Position numbers and translations under genes: made by a program
Origin: Desulfobacteraceae bacterium
Lineage (GTDB): Bacteria; Desulfobacterota; Desulfobacteria; Desulfobacterales; SURF-7
DNA length: 5,153 nucleotides
Assembly: GCA_030618925.1 (NCBI GenBank)
Contig: JAUXCK010000247.1
Location: 1-5,153, forward strand
Reading direction: 5' to 3'
Shown: positions 1 through 5,153 of the stretch, piece by piece
Position numbering within the stretch: position 1 is the stretch's first letter
Layout: the number at the start of each line of letters is the position of its first letter
The notes under the pieces: model-generated
Told to the model about the DNA's origin: nothing
The model's database searches: none
The model's input: the letters and a program-made list of their open reading frames with translations, nothing else

Positions 1-369
1 AATGACCCGGATGTTGCCAGGGAGATGGGGCTTTCTGACGCGCAGGTGAAAGGGATTAAGGATGCTGATTTTTCCTTTCGTGAAAAACATCTTGAACAAA
101 AAGCCGAGCTTGAACGATATCGCCTTGAACTGGAGAAGGCATTTTCAAGCGCGCCTGTGGAAAAGTCCGCTGTTCTGAAATCAGCCCAAAAGATCACCGA
201 CTCGAGGGGAAAAATGTTCATCCAGGAGATTGAATTCCGGTTTGATGTTGAAAAACTGTTGACCCCGGATCAGGTCAAAAAACTGAACATGGCTAAGAAA
301 CAGCGCTTGGGGAAGGCTGGGAAGAAGAACCTTCGGAAGGGATATGGCCGGGAAGGGTCTTTTGAGTAA
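1..369 (+). CDS. Spy/CpxP-like periplasmic helical protein, 3' part (5'-truncated)
   Basis: The frame is open from base 1 to the TAA at 367-369, so the gene starts before the window and the ATG at 25 is probably internal. About 122 residues are visible. They are highly charged and helix-forming (rich in K, E, R and Q), with an LSDAQ motif near the start and an LTPDQVKKL motif about 75 residues later. Paired LTxxQ-type motifs are the hallmark of the Spy/CpxP/CnrX superfamily of small periplasmic proteins, which act as stress chaperones or as metal-responsive sensors paired with a two-component system or an ECF sigma factor. The signal peptide would lie off the left edge and is not seen. The tail after the second motif is very basic (KKQRLGKAGKKNLRKGYGR), a little unusual for this family. 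No link to the peptide transporter is evident, and the two are separated by a candidate terminator. The family call is fairly likely; chaperone versus sensor cannot be decided. Confidence 0.6.
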   Translation, partial: NDPDVAREMGLSDAQVKGIKDADFSFREKHLEQKAELERYRLELEKAFSSAPVEKSAVLKSAQKITDSRGKMFIQEIEFRFDVEKLLTPDQVKKLNMAKKQRLGKAGKKNLRKGYGREGSFE

Positions 370-384
370 AAAATGCCACGCTTT

Positions 385-442
385 GCGGGATTTTCTGTGC
401 AGCCCATCGAAAATCCCGCTCTGCGAGAAAAAATCGGGTTTT
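385..442 (+). terminator. Candidate terminator with two alternative hairpins
   Basis: The region begins 16 bp after the stop of the Spy-like gene. An 11-bp perfect inverted repeat (GCGGGATTTTC at 385-395, GAAAATCCCGC at 409-419) has a 13-nt loop but no U-run after it. The right arm can instead pair with 435-442: AAAA(T)CCCG with CGGGTTTT, closing over a small CTC-TGC-GAG hairpin at 419-427. That second form ends in TTTT and looks more like an intrinsic terminator. It most likely ends the upstream transcript. The termination call is inferred from pairing only. Confidence 0.4.
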
Positions 443-493
443 CAAAATGAATCATTCTCGGAAACTTAGAGCGGCGTCACACAATTACACCTG

Positions 494-605
494 TTTTCCC
501 CTTTTTTAATTCTTGAATTCAGGTGAAAACTCCGGTAGAAAAGCAAAGACCTGCTGAACAGATCGTAAAATTGCTGCCGGCTCAATCACCTGCAAAAGGG
601 GAAAA
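494..605 (+). promoter_or_regulatory. Putative structured 5' leader that sequesters the Shine-Dalgarno
   Basis: The ribosome-binding site AAAAGGGG (594-601) sits four bases before the ATG at 606. It is part of a 12-base tract (594-605) that is the exact reverse complement of TTTTCCCCTTTT at 494-505. Nested inside are two more helices: CAGGTGA 520-526 with TCACCTG 586-592 (7 bp), and CCGGTAG 532-538 with CTGCCGG 574-580 (7 bp, one G-U), separated by a 5x5 internal loop. Only base 593 separates the outer and inner helices on the 3' side, so they could stack. CAGGTG at 520-525 can alternatively pair with a second CACCTG copy at 488-493. If the transcript starts upstream of 494, the structure would mask translation initiation. 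No known riboswitch class is recognised. Confidence 0.35.
513..541 (+). promoter_or_regulatory. Weak sigma-70-like promoter candidate for the binding-protein gene
   Basis: TTGAAT at 513-518 and TAGAAA at 536-541 are separated by 17 bp and match the -35 and -10 consensus at four of six positions each. A start near 548 would give a leader of about 58 nt before the ATG at 606. This is a weak match in AT-rich DNA. It conflicts with the long leader structure at 494-605, which would need transcription to start further upstream. Confidence 0.22.
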
Positions 606-2372
606 ATGAAAAAACTGATCATACTTCTTGTATTCTTATTGATACCATCCGCCCAGGCAAATGAACAGTTTCCGGCCACGGGATGGGTGGACAAACCTGA
701 CCGGGTTGCCAGCACAGATGCGGAAATCGGAGGAGAGCTCTCGATTTTTGCAGGCCAGTATTCCAAAAGTCTGAATTACTTTCTGGACAACAATGTCTTG
801 TCTTCTGAAATCTTTGGGGCCATGTTTGAAACATTGCTCTCCATGAATCCCATGACACTGGAATATGAACCTGCGCTTGCGGAAAAATGGTCAATCTCTG
901 ACGATAAAAAGACATTCACCTTTGTGATTGACAAGAAGGCCCGGTGGAGTGACGGCAGCCCGGTCACAGCGCAGGACGTCGAATGGACCTATACGGCCAT
1001 CATGGATCCTGTAAATCTAACCGGACCGCACAAAGTGGGACTCGAACGTTTCAATCCGCCACGCATTTTAGACAAAACCACCATACAGTTTACGGCCAAA
1101 GATGTTCACTGGCGAAACCTCGGCACTGTCGGCGGTTTAAGCATTTTGTGCAAACAAGCTTACGAAAATAAGGATTTCAATAAAATAAACTTTGAATTTC
1201 CCGTTGTCTCAGGCCCCTACAGGCTGGGAAAAATAAACGAGGGGGTTTCCGTTAAGCTGGAAAGACGCGGCGACTACTGGGGCAGACATGTAAAGAGTGC
1301 CCAGGGAAAAGGCAACTTTCAAACCTTTACGTTTAAATTCTTTGCCGAAAGGGAGAATGCATTTGAAGCATTTAAAAAAGGCCAGATTGACCTTTTCCCG
1401 GTATACACCTCCCGAATTTGGGTAAATGAAACAAAAGGGGCTAAATTTTTAAAAAACTGGATCGTAAAACAAAAGGTTTACAACTACAACCCCATCGGGT
1501 TTCAGGGGTTTGCCATGAACATGAGAAAACCGCCTTTTAATGACCTTAGGGTGAGAAAAGCCATGGCCATGCTCCTGAACCGCGGGAAAATGAACGAAAC
1601 GCTCATGTACAATCAATATTTTCTCCATAAATCCTATTTTGAAGATCTGTATTCAAAAGATTCTCCATGCCCCAACGAACTGATCGAAATGAATAAGGCA
1701 AACGCCCGGAAGCTTCTCAAACAGGCAGGATGGGTTGTGAATCCGGAAACCGGATTCCTGGAACAGAATGGCAAACAATTTTCTTTCAAATTCTTAACCC
1801 GCAGTGCGAGTGCGGAAAAATTCCTGGCCATTTATGCAGAAGACCTCAAGGATGCCGGTATCGAGCTGATCGTAGACAAGAAAGACTGGGCAGCCTGGGC
1901 AAGGGATATGGATGAGTTTAATTTTGAGATGACCTGGGCGGCCTGGGGGTCGGGCCTGTTTAAGGACCCTGAAAGCATGTGGTCTTCAAAGGAGGCGGAC
2001 AGGAAAGGCGGGAATAATATTACCGGCTTTAAAAACAAAGAAGTGGATACGCTGATTGAAAAGCAGAAAAGCATTTTCAATGTCACTGAACGAAACAAGA
2101 TATACCGCATGGTTGATCAGATGGTTTACAAAGATTTCCCCTATGTTCTTTTATGGAATATCAACTACACCCGGCTCCTCTACTGGAACAAATTCGGAAC
2201 GCCGGAAACGGTGCTTTCCAAATATGGAAATGAATCCAGCGCTTACTGGTATTGGTGGGTTGATGAAGACTCAACTGCCGACCTGAGCGACGGCATGCAG
2301 GCAAATACCCCGTTGCCCAAAAAAACAGCTTCAATCTATTTTGATGAAGCGTTTAAACATCAGGCACCATAG
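606..2372 (+). CDS. yejA: YejA-like periplasmic peptide-binding protein of an ABC importer
   Basis: This is a complete 588-residue protein. Residues 1-18 form a Sec signal peptide (MKK, a hydrophobic run to about 13, then AQA before Asn19). There is no lipobox, so the mature protein should be soluble in the periplasm. The body is an SBP_bac_5 (cluster C) solute-binding protein. It carries the family signature around residues 88-133 (YEPALAEKW, then WSDGSPVTAQDVEWTY), SGPY near 202-205, and a YejA-like stretch at about 298-320 (GFAMNMRKPPF, then LRVRKAM). It also has the following HKSYFEDLYS segment and a C-terminal region rich in W and Y. Length fits YejA (about 600 residues). The YejA family binds peptides, including microcin C-type compounds, for delivery to YejBEF; the actual ligand here is unknown. 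The start is set by AAAAGGGG four bases upstream and by the signal peptide beginning at this Met. The gene converges on and overlaps by 13 bp the 3' end of the minus-strand ATPase gene. Other DppA/OppA-type specificities remain possible. Confidence 0.87.
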   Translation: MKKLIILLVFLLIPSAQANEQFPATGWVDKPDRVASTDAEIGGELSIFAGQYSKSLNYFLDNNVLSSEIFGAMFETLLSMNPMTLEYEPALAEKWSISDDKKTFTFVIDKKARWSDGSPVTAQDVEWTYTAIMDPVNLTGPHKVGLERFNPPRILDKTTIQFTAKDVHWRNLGTVGGLSILCKQAYENKDFNKINFEFPVVSGPYRLGKINEGVSVKLERRGDYWGRHVKSAQGKGNFQTFTFKFFAERENAFEAFKKGQIDLFPVYTSRIWVNETKGAKFLKNWIVKQKVYNYNPIGFQGFAMNMRKPPFNDLRVRKAMAMLLNRGKMNETLMYNQYFLHKSYFEDLYSKDSPCPNELIEMNKANARKLLKQAGWVVNPETGFLEQNGKQFSFKFLTRSASAEKFLAIYAEDLKDAGIELIVDKKDWAAWARDMDEFNFEMTWAAWGSGLFKDPESMWSSKEADRKGGNNITGFKNKEVDTLIEKQKSIFNVTERNKIYRMVDQMVYKDFPYVLLWNINYTRLLYWNKFGTPETVLSKYGNESSAYWYWWVDEDSTADLSDGMQANTPLPKKTASIYFDEAFKHQAP

Positions 2373-3325
2373 AGATGGCACCACACTTCCTGCCCCTGTG
2401 ATGACGTTTTTTCAGGGGGGGTCTTTCTGCACACATCCATGACATCTGGGCAGCGGGTGTGAAACCGGCAACCGGCAGGCGGTGCAGACGGAGAAGGTGT
2501 CCCGCCGCGAAGAACCGTCCTTCCCTTTCTGTCCATGCCGGGCACAGGTACGGCTTCGATCAACGCCCTGGTATAGGGGTGCCTTGGACGACTTATCATG
2601 TCATCCGTTCGTCCCTGTTCTACGATTTTGCCAAGATACATGACGGCCACACGATTGGCGATATGGCTCACAACGCTTAAATCATGGGATATGAAAAGAT
2701 AAGAAAGATCATACCGATTCCTGAGATGAACCAGAAGATTAATGACCTGGGCCTGAACAGATACATCCAACGCGCTCACCGGTTCATCGCATACAATAAA
2801 AGCAGGCTTCAGGGATATGGCCCTCGCAATATTGATGCGCTGGCGCTGTCCCCCGGAAAACTCGTGGGGATATTTATAAATATCCTTTTCATTCAGCCCG
2901 ACTTCCTTCATAAGGGTTTCGGCCATATGCTCCCTGTTGCCCTCAACCAAGCCGAATTCAACAAGGCCCTCTGTCACGATATCAAGGACATTCATTCTTG
3001 GATTCAATGACGACATGGGGTCCTGAAAAATAATTTGCATTTGTTTTTTCAAGGCTCTGATTTTACGGGCAGGCAGGCCCAGAAGGCTTTGCCCCATGAA
3101 ACACACCTCTCCTTCTGTGGGTGTCTCCAGGCCCAGCAGAGTTCTTCCAAGTGTTGTCTTGCCGCACCCGGATTCTCCGACCAGGCCAAGGGTTTCTCCC
3201 TTTTGAATCTCAAATGTGAGGCCGTCAACTGCCCTGACATGCCCCACAGTCCTTGAAAAGACACCGCGTTTGATGGGGAACCAGGTTTTTAGATTTGTTG
3301 CAGATAAAATTCCTGAATAAGCCAT
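2360..3325 (-). CDS. DppF/OppF-like peptide ABC transporter ATPase (C-terminal half of a split YejF)
   Basis: This is a complete 321-residue cytoplasmic ATPase. Walker A is GESGCGKTT (50-58), the Q-loop glutamine is 101, the ABC signature is SGGQ (157-160), Walker B is FIVCDE (176-181), the D-loop is SALD (184-187) and the switch histidine is 214, so the site looks catalytically intact. The N-terminal stretch TWFPIKRGVFSR, with its spacing to Walker A, is typical of OppF/DppF and of the second half of YejF. A C-terminal oligo_HPY domain (HPYT at about 249-252) has cysteines at 286, 292, 299 and 316. In structures of some related Dpp/Opp transporters such cysteines hold a [4Fe-4S] cluster (recalled, not verified here). 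It pairs with the upstream DppD-like ATPase to power the YejE-containing permease. An SD (AAAGGGA, plus-strand 3332-3338) lies seven bases before the ATG. The 3' end overlaps the YejA-like gene tail-to-tail. Family assignment is firm; substrate is inferred from neighbours. Confidence 0.93.
   Translation of the reverse strand: MAYSGILSATNLKTWFPIKRGVFSRTVGHVRAVDGLTFEIQKGETLGLVGESGCGKTTLGRTLLGLETPTEGEVCFMGQSLLGLPARKIRALKKQMQIIFQDPMSSLNPRMNVLDIVTEGLVEFGLVEGNREHMAETLMKEVGLNEKDIYKYPHEFSGGQRQRINIARAISLKPAFIVCDEPVSALDVSVQAQVINLLVHLRNRYDLSYLFISHDLSVVSHIANRVAVMYLGKIVEQGRTDDMISRPRHPYTRALIEAVPVPGMDRKGRTVLRGGTPSPSAPPAGCRFHTRCPDVMDVCRKTPPEKTSSQGQEVWCHLYGA
2393..2427 (+). terminator. Weak hairpin past the binding-protein stop, inside the opposing gene
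   Basis: CCCCTG (2393-2398) pairs with CAGGGG (2413-2418) over a 14-nt loop, followed by GGG and then TCTTTCT. It lies 20 bp past the stop of the YejA-like gene and within the coding sequence of the convergent ATPase. The short stem and interrupted U-tract make it a poor terminator. It is noted because no better candidate is seen for this transcript. Confidence 0.2.
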
Positions 3326-3332
3326 ATGGTTT

Positions 3333-3353
3333 CCCTTTAAGGGGTGATCCCCT
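3333..3353 (-). promoter_or_regulatory. Small hairpin next to the ATPase ribosome-binding site
   Basis: In the 73-bp gap between the two ATPase genes, read on the minus strand, AGGGG-ATCA-CCCCT forms a perfect 5-bp stem (plus 3340-3353) just upstream of the SD AAAGGGA. The CCCC arm could instead pair with the GGG of the SD (plus 3333-3344). One fold leaves the SD free and the other hides it. It could tune translation or protect an RNA end between the cistrons. There is no U-run to make it a terminator. Confidence 0.3.
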
Positions 3354-3398
3354 GTGTTCTGGCTGCGCTGCCCGGGATACGGTGATTCATGTTTATTT

Positions 3399-4490
3399 TC
3401 AATTAGTTAACATCTGTTCAGCGACAAAACAGGCGGATTTATGATTGTCCCCGACCTTTATAAATTCCGGTTTTTCCTCTGCACACCGCGCGAAACAAAA
3501 CTCGCAGCGATCCTGAAAACGACATCCTTTTGGATAATCCAGCGGTGAAGGAACACTGCCGGGGATGGTCGTCAGTTCTTTGGTTTTGCCGGCAAGTTTC
3601 GGAATCGACCTTAAAAGACCCCGGGTGTAGGGATGCGCCGGTCTGGTAAAAATATCCGCCACTGTCCCTTCTTCAACGATATTAGATGCATACATCACAA
3701 GCACCCGGTCGCACATTTCCCATATCACACCCATATCATGGGTAATGAGCAGGATCGATGTCTGTTCCTGCCTTATCTCCCGGATCAGCTGAAAAATCTG
3801 TGCCTGAATGGTCACATCCAGCGCTGTTGTAGGTTCGTCGGCGATGATAAGATCCGGCCCCAGCATTAACGCCATGGCGATCATAATGCGTTGCTGCATA
3901 CCGCCTGAAAGTTGAAAAGGATATGAAAACATCCGCTCAGCCGCATCTGAAATTCTTACCTTCTCCAGCCAGGTCTCAGCAATCTTCCATGCCTGTTGCC
4001 GGGTCAATTTTGGCCCTGACCCGCTTCTGCCAAGCCATTTCCGGATCACATTGCCGGATTTGACGGTTGGATACACCCCGGTTTCAGACCCGATGGTGTT
4101 CTTCAAGACGGGTAGTGCGTCCTGGTGAAGCTGAAGTGCTTCAACCATCTGCTGACCGATCCGCTGCAGGGGGGACAAGGCTGCCAGGGGTTCCTGAAAA
4201 ATCATGCTGATGGCCTGGCCCCGAATTTTTTGAATCGCTTCAGCTTTCAATGCCAATATGTCTTCCCCCTTAAAAAAGATCTCTCCTTTTTCAATGATGC
4301 CGAGGGGAGATGGGATGAGCCTGAGGATGCTCAATGCTGTGACGGACTTACCGCATCCGGATTCGCCCACGAGTCCGACGATTTCGCCCTTATTGATGTG
4401 GAATGACACATCATCAACAGCGTAAAAGTCGCCTTCGTCGGTTCTAAACCGAACAAACAGGTTTTTAATATCCAGAAGTTTTTGATTCAT
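3399..4490 (-). CDS. DppD/OppD-like peptide ABC transporter ATPase with an internal insertion (N-terminal half of a split YejF)
   Basis: This is a complete 363-residue ATPase. Walker A is GESGCGKS (42-49), the Q-loop glutamine is 99 (FQEP), the signature is LSGGMQQR (194-201), Walker B is LIIADE (214-219), the D-loop is ALD (223-225) and the switch histidine is 251. The start of the protein and SVTALSILRLIPSP (49-62) closely resemble the first half of YejF. The oligo_HPY end has HPYT (286-289) and cysteines at 323, 329, 332, 336 and 354, a possible Fe-S site as in some Dpp/Opp ATPases. Residues of about 124-163, rich in G, S and K, have no counterpart in the usual DppD or YejF, where the corresponding helix follows LHQ directly. 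The ATG overlaps the permease stop by 4 bp (ATGA), which suggests translational coupling; GGAAGG abuts the ATG too closely for an ideal SD. It should heterodimerise with the downstream DppF-like ATPase at the cytoplasmic face of the permease. Confidence 0.93.
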   Translation of the reverse strand: MNQKLLDIKNLFVRFRTDEGDFYAVDDVSFHINKGEIVGLVGESGCGKSVTALSILRLIPSPLGIIEKGEIFFKGEDILALKAEAIQKIRGQAISMIFQEPLAALSPLQRIGQQMVEALQLHQDALPVLKNTIGSETGVYPTVKSGNVIRKWLGRSGSGPKLTRQQAWKIAETWLEKVRISDAAERMFSYPFQLSGGMQQRIMIAMALMLGPDLIIADEPTTALDVTIQAQIFQLIREIRQEQTSILLITHDMGVIWEMCDRVLVMYASNIVEEGTVADIFTRPAHPYTRGLLRSIPKLAGKTKELTTIPGSVPSPLDYPKGCRFQDRCEFCFARCAEEKPEFIKVGDNHKSACFVAEQMLTN

Positions 4491-5153
4491 CCTTCCAGCC
4501 TGGAATACCTTTTCGGGTCATAGGCGTTCCGGATCCCTTCACCGACAAAAACGCCAAGAAGCATCACAAGAAATAATGCAAGCGATGGATACAATATAAG
4601 CCACCAGGCCCATCGGTACTGCTGGGCCTGGAAAAGAAGCTCCCCCCAACTCGGCGTAGGCGGCGGCAGGCCGAATCCCAGGTAATCCAGGGCAGCCAGG
4701 GAACCGATAGCGCCAACAAGGGAGAATGGGAAGAAAGTAATGACCGGTATCAATCCATTGGGCAGGATATGTTTAAAAATTACCTTGTATGAGGGAATGC
4801 CCATGCATTTTGCGGCCTCCACAAACGGCTGCTTGCGCAACCGAAGAAATTCTGCCCGGATATAGTAGGATATGCCGATCCAGTTGAAAATTCCGTAGCA
4901 AAAAAGAAGCAGGGAAAAGCTCCTGCCATAAATGGATCCCAGAAGGATCATGACATACAAAAAGGGGAGTGCGCTCCAGATTTCAATCAGCCGTTGACCG
5001 GTGATATCCAGCACACCGCCATAATACCCCTGAAGTGCACCGGCAATAATGCCAAAAATCATGGACCCCAAGACCAGCAGGATGCCAAATGTCATGGATG
5101 TCCTGAGGCCATACAGAACTCTTGCCAGAACATCCCGCCCTGCACCATCGATC
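4487..5153 (-). CDS. yejE: YejE-like peptide ABC permease, C-terminal part (truncated by window edge)
   Basis: The frame stays open to the right edge. The ATG at 5095 is internal, because upstream codons read RDVLARVLYGLRTS, the conserved segment that precedes the MetI/BPD_transp_1 domain in YejE, DppC and OppC. About 221 residues are visible, with roughly five hydrophobic membrane segments. The EAA loop that contacts the ATPases is present (EAAKCMG, then HILPNG about 15 residues on; plus-strand about 4755-4819). GALQGYYGG, GQRLIEIWS, RAEFLR, LDYLGFGLP and the ending GEGIRNAYDP all resemble E. coli YejE, more than DppC or OppC as I recall them. It is an inner-membrane channel subunit that would pair with a YejB-type permease expected upstream, off the right edge. 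Its TGA overlaps the next ATG by four bases, so it belongs to the same operon as the two ATPases. The N-terminal cytoplasmic and first membrane segments are not in the window. Confidence 0.9.
   Translation of the reverse strand, partial: IDGAGRDVLARVLYGLRTSMTFGILLVLGSMIFGIIAGALQGYYGGVLDITGQRLIEIWSALPFLYVMILLGSIYGRSFSLLLFCYGIFNWIGISYYIRAEFLRLRKQPFVEAAKCMGIPSYKVIFKHILPNGLIPVITFFPFSLVGAIGSLAALDYLGFGLPPPTPSWGELLFQAQQYRWAWWLILYPSLALFLVMLLGVFVGEGIRNAYDPKRYSRLEG

Noticed and set aside
270..455. 61-codon minus-strand frame spanning the Spy-like gene end and the intergenic region
   Set aside because: It overlaps the real coding frame and both hairpin arms, and has no SD or family resemblance.
619..915. 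98-codon open frame on the minus strand
   Set aside because: It is antisense to the start of the YejA-like gene and the composition is not protein-like.
2684..3010. 108-codon open frame on the + strand
   Set aside because: It lies wholly antisense to the DppF-like ATPase with its intact motifs, has no recognisable domain and no good SD. It is a codon-use shadow.
3338..3391. 17-codon minus-strand mini-ORF (starts MNHRIPG) in the gap between the ATPases
   Set aside because: It has no SD before its ATG and ends in the SD of the next gene. It is too short to separate from chance, although a coupling leader peptide cannot be fully excluded.
3326..3398. Possibility that the two ATPases are one YejF gene broken by a frameshift
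   Set aside because: Each has its own start, the second has a good SD, and the first has a complete C-terminal oligo_HPY domain, so they are separate genes.
4487..5095. Reading the permease as a complete 202-residue protein from the ATG at 5095
   Set aside because: The same frame continues to the window edge with the conserved RDVLARVLYG segment, so the gene is truncated by the window.
1..5153. CRISPR array, tRNA, insertion sequence, phage or toxin-antitoxin genes
   Set aside because: No spaced direct repeats, cloverleaf, transposase motifs or terminal inverted repeats were seen on either strand.

Overview
The window looks like chromosomal DNA of a Gram-negative, probably deltaproteobacterial (Desulfobacterota-like) host. 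This placement rests on protein flavour (a periplasmic Spy/CpxP-like protein and a Yej-type peptide importer with mid-GC codon use) and is an inference, not a database match.

From left to right there are five genes. (1) The 3' part of a small periplasmic, helical, Spy/CpxP-like protein lies on the + strand at 1-369. (2) A gap of about 236 bp follows, holding a candidate terminator (385-442) and a long leader. In that leader the Shine-Dalgarno of the next gene is perfectly complementary to a tract 89 bases upstream. (3) A complete YejA-like periplasmic peptide-binding protein lies on the + strand at 606-2372. (4) It runs tail-to-tail into a minus-strand operon. Read from the right edge leftwards, this operon is a YejE-like permease (truncated by the window edge), a DppD/OppD-like ATPase and a DppF/OppF-like ATPase.

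Together the genes encode most of one ABC importer of the peptide/nickel (PepT) family, closest in sequence to YejABEF, which takes up peptides including microcin C-type compounds. The binding protein would capture a peptide in the periplasm, YejE plus an unseen YejB-type partner would form the channel, and the two ATPases would power it. The partner permease is expected just beyond the right edge.

Three departures from the enterobacterial plan stand out. The double ATPase YejF is split into two full genes, each with its own cysteine-bearing C-terminal domain. The binding-protein gene is not at the head of the operon but faces it from the other end, overlapping the last ATPase gene by 13 bp. 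The first ATPase carries an insertion of about 35-40 residues between the Q-loop and the signature motif. I see no RNA genes, CRISPR arrays, insertion sequences or phage genes. The system is a recognisable transporter rather than a wholly new one. The most novel-looking elements are the binding-protein leader and the ATPase insertion.
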